From the NCBI RefSeq assembly GCF_009755355.1, contig NZ_WQLB01000027.1, forward strand, positions 1 through 61,020: DNA of 61,020 nt. Reading direction: 5' to 3'. This DNA is from Deinococcus arboris. GTDB lineage: Bacteria > Deinococcota > Deinococci > Deinococcales > Deinococcaceae. The first letter of the stretch is position 1, and each line of letters opens with the position of its first letter. The notes under the pieces are model-generated. The model was not told the origin of the DNA, did no database searches, and was given only the letters and a program-made list of their open reading frames with translations. The position numbers were made by a program, and so were the translations under genes. Shown piece after piece: positions 11,194 to 21,372 of the stretch.

Positions 11194-11628
11194 TCAGGAC
11201 AGCCGGGGCACGCGCGACTGCTTGAAACGGCAATCGCGCCAGAACTGCACGAACTGGTCCACCTGTTCGACAAAGGCTGCAAACTGGCCACGCTTGACCA
11301 TATAGGAGCTGGCAAACAGGTCGTACGCTTGGTCAATGTCCTGCGAACTGTCCGAAGTCGTGAGCATCACCACGGGTAGATGGCGCAGTTCTGTGTCGGC
11401 CCGAATGGCCCGCAGCACCTCAAAGCCGTTCATCTGGGGCATGTTGATATCCAGAATGACCACATCCGGCAGGGTGCGGCCTGGGTCGCGCAAGTACTTC
11501 AGTGCCGACTCGCCGTCGCGGCAGGTGGACACGGACACCCACTCCTCATGCTCGGCAAACGCTTCCTGCGCCAGAAGGAGGTCTGCCGGGTTGTCGTCAA
11601 TCAGAAGAAGGCAGAGACGATGAGACAT
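11194..11628 (-). CDS. Single-domain response regulator, Rcp-like, paralogue of the next gene
   Basis: The start at ATG 11628 gives MSHRLCLLLIDDNPADLLLAQEAF and 144 residues, the same length as the adjacent regulator. The receiver residues are intact: DD near the N-terminus, DVVILDINMPQMNG with the phospho-acceptor Asp, VVMLTTSDSS, and YMVKRG with the conserved Lys. The C-terminus (QVDQFVQFWRDCRFKQSRVPRLS) closely matches the paralogue's QVDHLVQFWLGCRFRSPRVPSLS, so the two arose by duplication. The 200-nt gap between them and separate leaders suggest each has its own promoter. There is no good ribosome site before this start. It is a signalling output lacking a DNA-binding domain. Confidence 0.9.
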   Translation of the reverse strand: MSHRLCLLLIDDNPADLLLAQEAFAEHEEWVSVSTCRDGESALKYLRDPGRTLPDVVILDINMPQMNGFEVLRAIRADTELRHLPVVMLTTSDSSQDIDQAYDLFASSYMVKRGQFAAFVEQVDQFVQFWRDCRFKQSRVPRLS

Positions 11629-11910
11629 AGCTTGATGATACGCAGTTTCTTTTCTCATCTTTCGAAAGTGCAAAAGTAGCAATTGACCAACAGTCAGCCA
11701 GCGGCTTTAGTGCAGCACAAGTGACGGCGTAACAGCGCCTAGGCGTTTTAGGTCGGCTGAATGAGGCTCTGCCTAAGTTGAATCACAGACAGGTCATGTC
11801 CCTTTCGTTGACAAGTTGCGGAAGAACTAACCCCTTCACATTCGGAAACCGCCTTGCTCCCCACCTTTCCAATTCCGCTCTGATGGCAAGAGGCGGCGGC
11901 AAATTCTCTC

Positions 11911-12294
11911 TCAGTGAAGGGTGCGCGTGCCAGGAACTTCCAGCAGAAAAATGGGAATTGGGGCCTGCGCGGTTTCGCCCCAGGCGCCCTGAAAGGTGTA
12001 ATGGCCGCTCATGTGCCCAGGCGTGACCTCCAGGGTCACGAACGAATCGTAGACAAACACGCCGCCCGGCGGCAGCACCGGCTGCTCGCCCACCACACCG
12101 TCGCCGTCCACGCTGGTGGCCTGGCCCCGTCCGTCCACGATGTCCCAGTGACGCGACAGCAGCTTCCAGGTCTGGTCGCTGCGATTTTCAATGCGGATGA
12201 CATAGCTGAACAGCTGACGTTCAGGGGTGCTGTGGACCGCCAGGTGCTGGGCCTCGACCTGAACAGCGATATCGGGAGAAGCGGGCAGGGTCAT
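11911..12294 (-). CDS. apaG: ApaG/CorD family protein
   Basis: ApaG proteins are small fibronectin-III-like beta sandwiches linked in enterobacteria to divalent-cation handling and Ap4A metabolism; the biochemical role is not settled. The hallmarks are here: YVIRIENRSDQTWKLLSRHWDIVDG, then VVGEQPVLPPGGVFVYDSFVTLEVTPGHMSGHYTF. The start at ATG 12294 (127 residues) is preferred over 12306 because a -10 hexamer TATGCT (12302-12307) ends exactly 7 nt before it, the arrangement of leaderless mRNAs. It is a single gene, divergent from the M42 peptidase, with the two leaderless promoters about 150 nt apart. Confidence 0.9.
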   Translation of the reverse strand: MTLPASPDIAVQVEAQHLAVHSTPERQLFSYVIRIENRSDQTWKLLSRHWDIVDGRGQATSVDGDGVVGEQPVLPPGGVFVYDSFVTLEVTPGHMSGHYTFQGAWGETAQAPIPIFLLEVPGTRTLH

Positions 12295-12301
12295 GGGCCT
12301 C

Positions 12302-12307
12302 AGCATA
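12302..12307 (-). promoter_or_regulatory. -10 element TATGCT for leaderless apaG
   Basis: TATGCT on the minus strand lies 7 nt before ATG 12294, too close for a ribosome site in the transcript. The same geometry recurs at many genes in this window. Confidence 0.6.
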
Positions 12308-12453
12308 TGGGGGGAGGCCAGGCGGTAGGCAGAGCCAAAGGGCGCATCTGCCCTTCAAGCACACCGAGCAGCGCGAAAAGCTCAAGCAGGACGGCAAGCC
12401 CATAGACCTCCCAGCGCCGCGCCGGAACCTCGCAATGTCAGCCCCGGTGCACT

Positions 12454-12459
12454 TACACT
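12454..12459 (+). promoter_or_regulatory. -10 element TACACT for the leaderless M42 peptidase gene
   Basis: TACACT ends 7 nt before GTG 12467. No Shine-Dalgarno sequence lies between them, so the mRNA probably begins at the start codon. Confidence 0.65.
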
Positions 12460-12466
12460 TGCGGGC

Positions 12467-13522
12467 GTGACGCAAATCAACCGTGAGTTTCTATTTCAGC
12501 TGCTGGACGTGGCCGCCCCCAGCGGCCTGGAGCGCCGCGCCGCCGACGTGTGGCTGGAAGAAGCCGCCTCCTTTGCCCGCACCGCTGAGGACCACTACGG
12601 CAACGCCTACGCCGAGATTGGTCCCGAAGATGGCCCGGCCATCGCCCTGATGGGCCACCTGGACGAGATTGGCCTGATCGTCTCTCATGTGGGGGACGAG
12701 GGCTTCCTGAGCGTGCTGCCTGTGGGTGGCTGGGACCCGCAGGTGCTGGTGGGTCAGCGCATCCGCCTGCTGGCGCCGGGCGGCGACCTGATCGGCGTGG
12801 TGGGCAAAAAGGCCATTCACGTTATGGAGGCTGAGGAGCGCACCAAGGCCAGCAAGATCGAGGACCTGTGGATTGACGTCGGCCTGGACGCCAATGAGGT
12901 GAAAGAGCAGGTGCCCGTGGGGACCTACGGCGTGCTGGAGCAGGGGCCGCTGATGGTCGGCACCAAGGTCGTGGGCCGCGCGCTGGACAACCGGGTGGGG
13001 GCGTTTATCGTGCTTGAGGCCCTGCGGGCGCTGAAAGACAAGGAACTGCCCTACCGCGTCGTCGCCGTCGGCACCAGCCAGGAAGAGATTGGGGTGTTCG
13101 GCGCACAGGTCAGCGGCTACAAACTTGACCCTGTGGCGGGCGTGGCCGTGGACGTGACCCACGAAACCAAGCAGCCGGGCGTCAGCGAGAAGAAGTACGG
13201 CGTGACGCCCTTTGGCTCGGGGGCCAACCTGACTGTGGGACCGATGGTCAGCCCGGTGGTGCTGCGCCAGATGACTGTAGCGGCGCAGGAGGCCGGCGTT
13301 CCCTTTACCCTCAGCGCGGCGGGACGCTTTTCGGGAACCGACGCCGACGCCCTGACCTTGGCCCGCGCCGGGGTGCCCACAGCCGTGGTCAGCATTCCCA
13401 ACCGCTACATGCACTCGCCCAGCGAAATGGTGGACGAGCGCGACGTTCAGGCGTGCATTGACATTCTGGTGGCTTGGCTGGAGCGTCTGCCGGGCGAGGT
13501 GGATTTTACCCGCAAAGGGTAA
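12467..13522 (+). CDS. M42-family metallo-aminopeptidase
   Basis: M42 enzymes (FrvX/PepA-like, TET family) are dinuclear-metal aminopeptidases that form large oligomers and finish peptide degradation in the cytoplasm. The 351-residue sequence shows the metal-binding and catalytic blocks in order: IALMGHLDEIGLIV (His and Asp ligand), VGRALDNRVGAFIVLEAL (second Asp), VGTSQEEIGVFGAQ (catalytic Glu pair), GVAVDVTHE (Asp), and the C-terminal PNRYMHSPSEMVDERD with its His ligand. GTG 12467 is supported by a -10 hexamer 7 nt upstream. A long two-part hairpin follows the gene. Substrate preference cannot be told from sequence. Confidence 0.92.
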   Translation: MTQINREFLFQLLDVAAPSGLERRAADVWLEEAASFARTAEDHYGNAYAEIGPEDGPAIALMGHLDEIGLIVSHVGDEGFLSVLPVGGWDPQVLVGQRIRLLAPGGDLIGVVGKKAIHVMEAEERTKASKIEDLWIDVGLDANEVKEQVPVGTYGVLEQGPLMVGTKVVGRALDNRVGAFIVLEALRALKDKELPYRVVAVGTSQEEIGVFGAQVSGYKLDPVAGVAVDVTHETKQPGVSEKKYGVTPFGSGANLTVGPMVSPVVLRQMTVAAQEAGVPFTLSAAGRFSGTDADALTLARAGVPTAVVSIPNRYMHSPSEMVDERDVQACIDILVAWLERLPGEVDFTRKG

Positions 13523-13536
13523 GCAGAGAGGACAAA

Positions 13537-13584
13537 GGAAGAGGTGGGCTGGGCCGCTCAAGCACCCCAGCTCCACCTCTTTCC
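13537..13584. terminator. Two-step hairpin after the M42 gene
   Basis: GGAAGAGGTGGGCTGGG (13537-13553) pairs with CCCAGC, a one-base bulge, and CCACCTCTTTCC (13566-13584). The stem is long and stable, with T residues inside the 3' arm rather than after it, so it may terminate transcripts from either side (M42 or dusA). Confidence 0.6.
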
Positions 13585-13774
13585 AGTGGTCTGACAGCGG
13601 CTGCCAGTTCCATTGAGGGGCCATCAACGCACCTCCACTTTCGCCGCTGTCTCTGACGGACACTCACTGTGTTCGCCTCAGCGTGGTTGAGGAGTATACC
13701 TCTCACCTACGCTGAGGTCCGCGGTCAGTCAATACGCAGGCCAGTGGCAGAGCGGCGCACCCAGCGGCTCCCCA

Positions 13775-14800
<1,026 letters not shown>

Positions 14801-14864
14801 CAGCCCGTCAGTGTACGGGAAAGCCCCCGGCGTCAAAGGTGCCAGGGGCCAGAAAGCGCCGAAC

Positions 14865-15077
14865 TTACTGCCGGGTATCGTCGTCGGGGGACGTGCCAAA
14901 GGTGGTGCCGGTGTCTGGCACGTGCGTATCGGCCTCATCCTGCATGTCCGTAATGTGACTGCCGCCCACCGAGGTTTCGGTCAGGCCCGTATCTGAATCA
15001 TCGGTGTACCCGCTGCGGTCACTCATACCGTTGCCGGCGTCGGCGGGCAGACCCCCCTGTGTTTTCTGGTCGTCCAT
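14865..15077 (-). CDS. Small acidic, probably disordered protein
   Basis: The ATG at 15077 starts a 70-residue, Asp/Thr/Gly/Ser-rich product (MDDQKTQGGLPADAG..., ending TGTTFGTSPDDDTRQ). It has no hydrophobic segment or recognisable motif, and its composition suggests intrinsic disorder. No ribosome site is evident. It lies between dusA and the HelD-like gene, all on the minus strand, so it might be carried on the helicase transcript (86-nt gap). Similar small acidic proteins are common in Deinococcus, where they are often annotated as hypothetical; that comparison is from memory. It could also begin at an internal ATG (MSDRSGY...). Confidence 0.55.
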   Translation of the reverse strand: MDDQKTQGGLPADAGNGMSDRSGYTDDSDTGLTETSVGGSHITDMQDEADTHVPDTGTTFGTSPDDDTRQ

Positions 15078-15163
15078 GCGGCACTCTGGCGCGCAGGGAG
15101 CGAAGGGTGGTGAGTGAGAGGTAGAGGAAAGCTTGTCACCGCGCCCCATCTGCCCTGTTCCGT

Positions 15164-17329
15164 TTACGCCACCAGCGGGTGCAGGTCGCCTACGCTGACC
15201 AGCGCCAGCCAGTGCAGGGCGCGGCTGGCCGAGACGTACAGCAGGCGGCGTTCGTACTCGGTGCTTTCGTCGTAGGTCTCGGCGTTGGCACTGGCCACGA
15301 TAGCCGCGCTGAATTCCAGGCCCTTGGCCAGATTGACCGGCAGGATGACCAGGCCACCCTGGAAGCGGTGCTCCTGGGTGGTGATGGGCTGGGCGTCGGT
15401 ATCGAACTCGCGCAGGGCTTCGGCCAGGCGGTCAGCGTCCACCCCCCGGCGCGTGACGATAGCAATGTTCGTGTGCCCCGCCTGCTGCGCTTCCTTGACG
15501 GCCTGGGCCAGCAGGGGCAGTTCACCGTGCGGGCTGCCCGCCGGGGCCGTGTACCGCTGCACCTCGGCTCCGTCGCGGTCCACGCCCTGCACCGCTGCGG
15601 CACGGTTGTAGGTGGCGGCAATGCGCGCGCCCAGGTCCGTAATCTGGCGGGTGGAGCGGTAGGTGCGGCCCAGCGTCCGAACCTCGGCGCCGGGCAACTG
15701 CGCCTGCACCGCTTCCCAGGAACTGGGGCCCTTGTAGCCGTGCATGCCCTGGTTCAGGTCCCCTAGCGCCGTGATGTGGCCGGGGCGGGTGGCGCGGCCC
15801 AGCAGCGCGTACAGCAGCGGCGAATAATCCTGCGCTTCGTCCAGCACCACATGGTCAAAGACTTCCAAGGTGCGCCCGTCCAGGCGGCCAATCCCCCCCG
15901 TGAAGGCCTGCACCGCCAGCATCAGCGGCAGTTCGGTAACGTCAGCGTGGGCGCGGCGCGGGGTGGGAATGCCGCTCAGGGGGTCGGTGCTCAGCAGGGC
16001 CATCTCGCGCTCGGTCAGCAGGCCACTCGCCGCCAGCGACTCGGGGCTGCCCAGCAGGCGCCGGGCCTCGGTGATCGGCGTGGTCGAGGCAAAGACGCGG
16101 CCCAGCAGGCTGGTCAGTGGCGTAGTCAGCTGGCGCAGCACGCTGGCCTCCTCGGCCTCGGTGGGGCGCAGGCGGGACAGGGCCTCGGCCTCTATGGCGC
16201 GGCGCATGCCCGTGCGGTAGCCCTCCAGGGGGTCGGCGGCAAAGACGTCGCGCAACATGGCGGCCAGATCAGCCTCTTCCAGAGTAAACGGCTGAGGCTC
16301 ACGGCCCCGCAGTTCCACGACTTCACTCAGGCGCTGGCTCCGCAGGGCGGCATTGAACCTGTTCCAGAGGTGGGTGCGGACCACATCCAGCATGCGGGCG
16401 TCGCCCAGCAACTTGGCCTTTCGCCACGCCAGGGCGCGGCGGGTGTTGTCGCGGTCGGTCAGCAGCAGGCTCAGGGTACGGTCGGTGACCTCTAGCTTTT
16501 CCAGGCCCAGCAGCCCGGTGGCCCAGGCCTCGGGGGTGGTCACGACGACGCGCTCAATGCCCAGTTCAGGCAGGATGCGCGCGGCGTAGGTCGCCAGCAC
16601 CCGGTTGGGCATCAGGACCATGCAGGCCTCAGGGCGGGCGCGGTGGGGGCCCCGGTCTGCGTTGGTCATCCAGGCCAGGCGGTGAAAGCCGATGGTGGTT
16701 TTGCCCGAGCCAGCCGCTCCCTGAATAATGACGGGCACACCGGCTGGGGCGCGCATCGCCTCGTTTTGCTCGGGCTGCAGGGTTTCCACCACGTCACGCA
16801 TGCCAGCCGTGCTGCCTTCTTGCAAGCGGCGCAGCAGCACTTCTTCGCGTCCGCCCGTGTCCCCGCCCTGCTCGTCGTCATACAGGTCGGTGACGCGCAG
16901 CAGCGCCTTGGCGTGAATGTCCAGCTGCCGGCGCCGCTTGATGACCCCAGCGCTGCCCCTCCGCGGCGTCCAGCCCAGCGCCTGCGAGTAAAACAGGCTG
17001 CCGACCTCGCTGTCCCAGCTGACCACCGAATAGGGCCCCTTCACGTCACGGAAGCCGTGTTTGCCGATATACAGGGTCTGTTCGCGCCCAGCCACCCGCA
17101 CCTTCAGGCTGCCAAAGTACGGCTGATGCACATGCGGCGAGAGCATGGCGGCAAATTCCTCAGCCTGATCGCCCAGGATGATGCTGGTTTCCAGGTCGGC
17201 GCCCATCTGGCGGTCGCGGTCTTCCCAGAATTCAATCTGGCGCAGCATGGCGGCCACAGTCTGCGAGAGGTGCTGAGTTTCAAGTTCAAAATCCGGGTGG
17301 GTTTCCGGACGTGATTCCGCAACAGGCAT
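15164..17329 (-). CDS. HelD/UvrD-like superfamily I helicase
   Basis: The 721-residue protein has an N-terminal region of HelD type (HVHQPYFGSLKVRV, TLYIGKHGFRD, VVSWDSEVGSLFY), then the Walker A motif GAAGSGKTT near residue 205, a Walker B DEAQD near residue 495, LGDLNQGMHGY, GRTYRST, and the C-terminal VILPVNLAKGLEFSAAIV and RRLLYVSASRAL motifs. HelD proteins use ATP to release stalled RNA polymerase from DNA in Bacillus and actinobacteria; other members are DNA helicase IV. The N-terminal pattern favours the HelD group, but I cannot separate the two roles here. A TATTCT hexamer ends 7 nt before ATG 17329, so the mRNA is probably leaderless. Confidence 0.88.
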   Translation of the reverse strand: MPVAESRPETHPDFELETQHLSQTVAAMLRQIEFWEDRDRQMGADLETSIILGDQAEEFAAMLSPHVHQPYFGSLKVRVAGREQTLYIGKHGFRDVKGPYSVVSWDSEVGSLFYSQALGWTPRRGSAGVIKRRRQLDIHAKALLRVTDLYDDEQGGDTGGREEVLLRRLQEGSTAGMRDVVETLQPEQNEAMRAPAGVPVIIQGAAGSGKTTIGFHRLAWMTNADRGPHRARPEACMVLMPNRVLATYAARILPELGIERVVVTTPEAWATGLLGLEKLEVTDRTLSLLLTDRDNTRRALAWRKAKLLGDARMLDVVRTHLWNRFNAALRSQRLSEVVELRGREPQPFTLEEADLAAMLRDVFAADPLEGYRTGMRRAIEAEALSRLRPTEAEEASVLRQLTTPLTSLLGRVFASTTPITEARRLLGSPESLAASGLLTEREMALLSTDPLSGIPTPRRAHADVTELPLMLAVQAFTGGIGRLDGRTLEVFDHVVLDEAQDYSPLLYALLGRATRPGHITALGDLNQGMHGYKGPSSWEAVQAQLPGAEVRTLGRTYRSTRQITDLGARIAATYNRAAAVQGVDRDGAEVQRYTAPAGSPHGELPLLAQAVKEAQQAGHTNIAIVTRRGVDADRLAEALREFDTDAQPITTQEHRFQGGLVILPVNLAKGLEFSAAIVASANAETYDESTEYERRLLYVSASRALHWLALVSVGDLHPLVA

Positions 17330-17336
17330 AACGTAC

Positions 17337-17342
17337 AGAATA
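17337..17342 (-). promoter_or_regulatory. -10 element TATTCT for the leaderless HelD-like gene
   Basis: TATTCT on the minus strand ends 7 nt before ATG 17329; no ribosome site fits in the gap. Confidence 0.6.
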
Positions 17343-17433
17343 CGGGAGGTTGGGGAAATTTGAGGCGCCGCCTGGAAGGGGTATCAAAAAAGCGAGGCGG
17401 CCAGTGCGGACCGCCCCACCCCAAGCGCAGGAG

Positions 17434-18066
17434 TTACTTGGTGGCTTTTGTCTCGCTGGTTGCGACCGTGATGTAGGCCCGCTGGGGCTTCTTGTCTGCC
17501 ATAAAGGACAGACGGACATAGGCCAGGTCGCCGGACAGCATCTCTTTGAGTTCACGGCTCATTTCACTGTCGCGCAGCCAGTTGGCGGCTTCCGGGCTGA
17601 GTGATTCAGGTGTGTAACTGGCGTCCACACTGACCTTGTAGGTCAGGCGAAATTGTTCGCTGTAACGGACGTTGACCGAGTCGCCCACCACTTTGGTGTT
17701 GTTCACGATTCGCCCGATTTCGGCTTTAATCAGGACCACGCTGATGCCTGTGGGGGCGTCAACAGCGGTCAGCTTCAGCCAGGACGCATCGCGGTAAGCG
17801 TTGGGGACTTTGTCGTTCGGACCGCGTACCGAATTGAAATTGAGATCGATCCCGTCAAAGTAGGTGTCCAGTTCGTTGTCATCCTCGAAGATGCTGCGGC
17901 TGTAAGGCACTTGCACAAACATCGTCCGGCCTGGCTGCACCTTGACGGGGCTCAGTGCATCAGTCTGTTCCAGAGGAAAATCAAATTGCTCGCCGCGCTG
18001 AATCGCCGTGCAGGCGCTCAGGCTGAGGGCAAGAAGGGAAGCGGCCAGAAGGGTTGTTTTCTGCAT
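17434..18066 (-). CDS. Secreted lipoprotein, function unknown
   Basis: The 210-residue product begins MQKTTLLAASLLALSLSACTA; LSAC is a good lipobox, so Cys19 is probably lipidated and the protein anchored in the envelope. The mature part is rich in beta-strand-like stretches (VQPGRTMFVQVPYSRS, SEQFRLTYKVSVDASY) and ends with a short charged tail. No known domain is recognised. It stands alone: the HelD-like gene lies downstream on the same strand (104-nt gap) and the glyS leader is divergent. A TAACCT hexamer 9 nt before the ATG could serve as a -10 with a minimal leader. The ATG start is supported by the signal peptide. Confidence 0.75.
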   Translation of the reverse strand: MQKTTLLAASLLALSLSACTAIQRGEQFDFPLEQTDALSPVKVQPGRTMFVQVPYSRSIFEDDNELDTYFDGIDLNFNSVRGPNDKVPNAYRDASWLKLTAVDAPTGISVVLIKAEIGRIVNNTKVVGDSVNVRYSEQFRLTYKVSVDASYTPESLSPEAANWLRDSEMSRELKEMLSGDLAYVRLSFMADKKPQRAYITVATSETKATK

Positions 18067-18142
18067 AGCGTGCGCAGGTTAACAGAGTTCATGCCACGCT
18101 CATGCCACACATGTGGCGGAGGTGCGCCTCGGCCAGAGCGCC

Positions 18143-18148
18143 TACAGT
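18143..18148 (+). promoter_or_regulatory. Candidate -10 (TACAGT) for the glyS leader transcript
   Basis: TACAGT lies about 30-40 nt before the first paired elements of the T-box leader and would start a leader of about 280 nt. No convincing -35 was found. Confidence 0.4.
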
Positions 18149-18154
18149 GCCCAG

Positions 18155-18435
18155 ACTTGACCCCCTCCCCCCTGCTGCCGCAGACTTGGGAAGCGTTGAG
18201 CCGCAGGAGTAACGCGAAAGGCCCCCAACGAGCGAGCCTGAGACGGTGAGAGTCAGGCAGGGAGAGGCGCGCGTGAAAGGCAGCGGGGAGCACCACAACA
18301 CAAAAGTGCCGGCCTGACCACAGACAGTGGTGACCGGAACTGGGGTGGAACCGCGCGGCCTGAGCTGCGTCCCCAGACGAGCGAGGAAAGCGCCCGCCGT
18401 CTGAGGACTTTCCTGTTGCTCACAGGAGACCGCAC
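18155..18435 (+). promoter_or_regulatory. T-box leader (glycine) of glyS, translational type
   Basis: The T-box consensus is clear at 18341-18355 (TGGGGTGGAACCGCG); its UGGA bulge would pair with the UCCA end expected for tRNA-Gly. A distal stem I (GCCTGA 18236-18241 / TCAGGC 18253-18258) encloses GACGGTGAGAG, typical of T-box stem I loops, and a GGC at 18266-18268 is a candidate glycine specifier. Downstream, TCCTGT (18411-18416) pairs with ACAGGA (18422-18427), hiding the AGGAG ribosome site. A competing helix AGGAAAG (18384-18390) / CTTTCCT (18408-18414) would free it. There is no poly-T tract, so control is probably at translation initiation. Confidence 0.85.
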
Positions 18436-19946
<1,511 letters not shown>

Positions 19947-19950
<4 letters not shown>

Positions 19951-20354
19951 GCCTGCCCGAGGAGCGGTTCTTGCCGGTTCTGCGCAGTCTGGAACTGGCA
20001 GTATTAGGTGTGTACGGCGAACACCCCGACCTGACCGACGCCCAGGTCGACAGCGCCTACGAGGAACTGGCGCGGCGCTACCGGGCCGAGGCCACCAACT
20101 TTCCTTTCAAGCCGGGCAAGCTCGACGGCCTGCGCGCCGAGGTCCACGACGCAGCGCTACGCAACCTGACCCTGATGCTGGACCACCTGGGCGAGGCTGG
20201 CCGTCCGGGTGCCGAGGACCTGCGCCAATGCCTGAACCGGCTGCGGGCCAGCGTCCGGCTCTGGACCCGCGAGGCTGGGCGGCAGGGTTACCTGAAGTTT
20301 CTTGACCGCGAATTGAACGGTGAGGTTCTAGACGACGACGACGAGGCCCACTGA
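19947..20354 (+). CDS. Hypothetical protein translationally coupled to glyS
   Basis: The GTG at 19947 sits in a GTGA overlap with the glyS stop. The 135-residue product ([33 protein letters not shown]...) is helical in character and ends in an acidic tail ([10 protein letters not shown]). No signal peptide, membrane segment or known catalytic motif is visible. An intrinsic terminator follows 10 nt after the stop, so glyS and this gene make up one two-gene, T-box-controlled operon. A role linked to translation or to GlyRS is suggested only by that coupling. I do not recognise the family. Confidence 0.8.
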
Positions 20355-20363
20355 CCCCCTCGG

Positions 20364-20386
20364 CCCCCGCCAGAAGCGGGGGTTCT
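20364..20386 (+). terminator. Intrinsic terminator of the glyS operon
   Basis: CCCCCGC (20364-20370) and GCGGGGG (20376-20382) flank a 5-nt loop, followed by TTCTTCGTT. Confidence 0.85.
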
Positions 20387-20521
20387 TCGTTGTGAAATCC
20401 AGTAGCTCCATCCATGGTTTAGCGGCGCTGTCCCTCTAGAAGCCTGAGAGGAACACCGCACCAAAGCCAAGCCTGACGCTGTCAATGCGGCAAATAGCGG
20501 TTTTGGTGCAGACGCGCAGCT

Positions 20522-20692
20522 CTACAGATCCACTCGCTCTAGAGCCACCTGGGCATGATCCCAGGCGGCTCTGAATGCTGGTCTCTCGTTATGCCTCTCT
20601 GGATCTCCAGGAACGGCCAGTCTCCTTGCCTTTCTGAACGCTTCTTCATCCAAGTGAAGAAAGGTTGTCAGCTCCTGACACCTGTTAATCAC
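20522..20692 (-). CDS. Possible 56-residue small protein, low confidence
   Basis: From GTG 20692 a frame reads VINRCQELTTFLHLDEEAFRKA and continues with a charged amphipathic stretch ending AWDHAQVALERVDL. The sequence looks protein-like, with alternating acidic and basic residues and no low-complexity run. Against it: there is no ribosome site at a proper distance from GTG, and it uses AGA/AGG arginine codons that the surrounding genes avoid, so if real it may be foreign or decayed. It is divergent from the KGG gene. Its lower GC fits the neighbouring gap. Start and reality are both uncertain. Confidence 0.25.
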   Translation of the reverse strand: MINRCQELTTFLHLDEEAFRKARRLAVPGDPERHNERPAFRAAWDHAQVALERVDL

Positions 20693-20750
20693 GCGTGTAT
20701 CACGGCCAGTTGGCTCCAGAACGCCACAGTAGGAAGCACAAGGAGGAGAC

Positions 20751-20957
20751 ATGACAGGCAACAAGAACAGCACAGCCACGACCCCCAGAAGGCGCGGATT
20801 TGCAAGCATGGACCCGGACCGGCAGCGCACCATTGCCGCCGCAGGAGGCCGCGCGGCCCACGCAAGCGGCAACGCCCACCGCTTCACCAGCGAAGAAGCG
20901 CGCGCCGCTGGCCGCAAGGGCGGTCAGGCCTCGCCCCGCACTGGGGTGAGGCGCTAA
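20751..20957 (+). CDS. KGG-repeat small basic protein (YciG/ConE-like)
   Basis: A 68-residue basic protein with two copies of the short KGG/stress-induced motif: RRRGFASMDPDRQRTIAAAGGRAAH and RFTSEEARAAGRKGGQAS. Such proteins (enterobacterial YciG, plant LEA-like Em/GsiB relatives) are hydrophilic, stress- or stationary-phase-associated, and possibly desiccation-protective, which fits the biology of Deinococcus; the role here is inference. ATG 20751 has an excellent ribosome site (AGGAGG) 6 nt upstream. It is monocistronic, with about 400 nt of gene-free sequence on either side. Confidence 0.85.
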   Translation: MTGNKNSTATTPRRRGFASMDPDRQRTIAAAGGRAAHASGNAHRFTSEEARAAGRKGGQASPRTGVRR

Positions 20958-21372
20958 AAGGGCACAGGCATAAACCACTGACCTTGCCTGTACCGCTCCC
21001 CAGGGGAGGCGTCCACCCTGTTCAAAACGGACGCGCGAGCGGGTTGGGCGGTTCAAACCCGGCCACCTGTACCTGTCAGGGCGTCAAGATGATGCCCTGA
21101 TCCAATTTTGACCCCTTAGGGTCAGCAACAAAAGACGATTTTTCCCGGACCAGACATTCCCGTAAGTTTTCTTGGCACACCTCAGAGCCTTTGAGGAATA
21201 CCCACGCAAAGCGCTGAAACGAGTAAAACGACTCTCTACCCAGAGACAGCATTTGCAGTGAAAGTATTGGTGGCGCTCTCCTGACCGCAGTGCAGCGGAA
21301 GCCCGCTGTTTGTGGCCCCCATTCCCAGCGTCCTGCCGCGTTCGCCCCGCCGCAGCCCCGCCCGAGGCCCTC
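20958..21372. other. 415-nt gene-free stretch upstream of the diguanylate cyclase
   Basis: No convincing frame. A short hairpin TGACCC-CTTA-GGGTCA lies at about 21109-21124. The middle part (about 21080-21290) is relatively AT-rich with many AAA/TTT runs, unlike coding DNA here. It probably contains the cyclase promoter, which I could not pin down. Confidence 0.45.

Larger units (their letters stand above)
20355..20750. other. 396-nt gap between glyS operon and KGG gene
   Basis: Contains the glyS-operon terminator and, on the minus strand, one weak small frame (20522-20692). Nothing else structured was seen. Confidence 0.5.
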
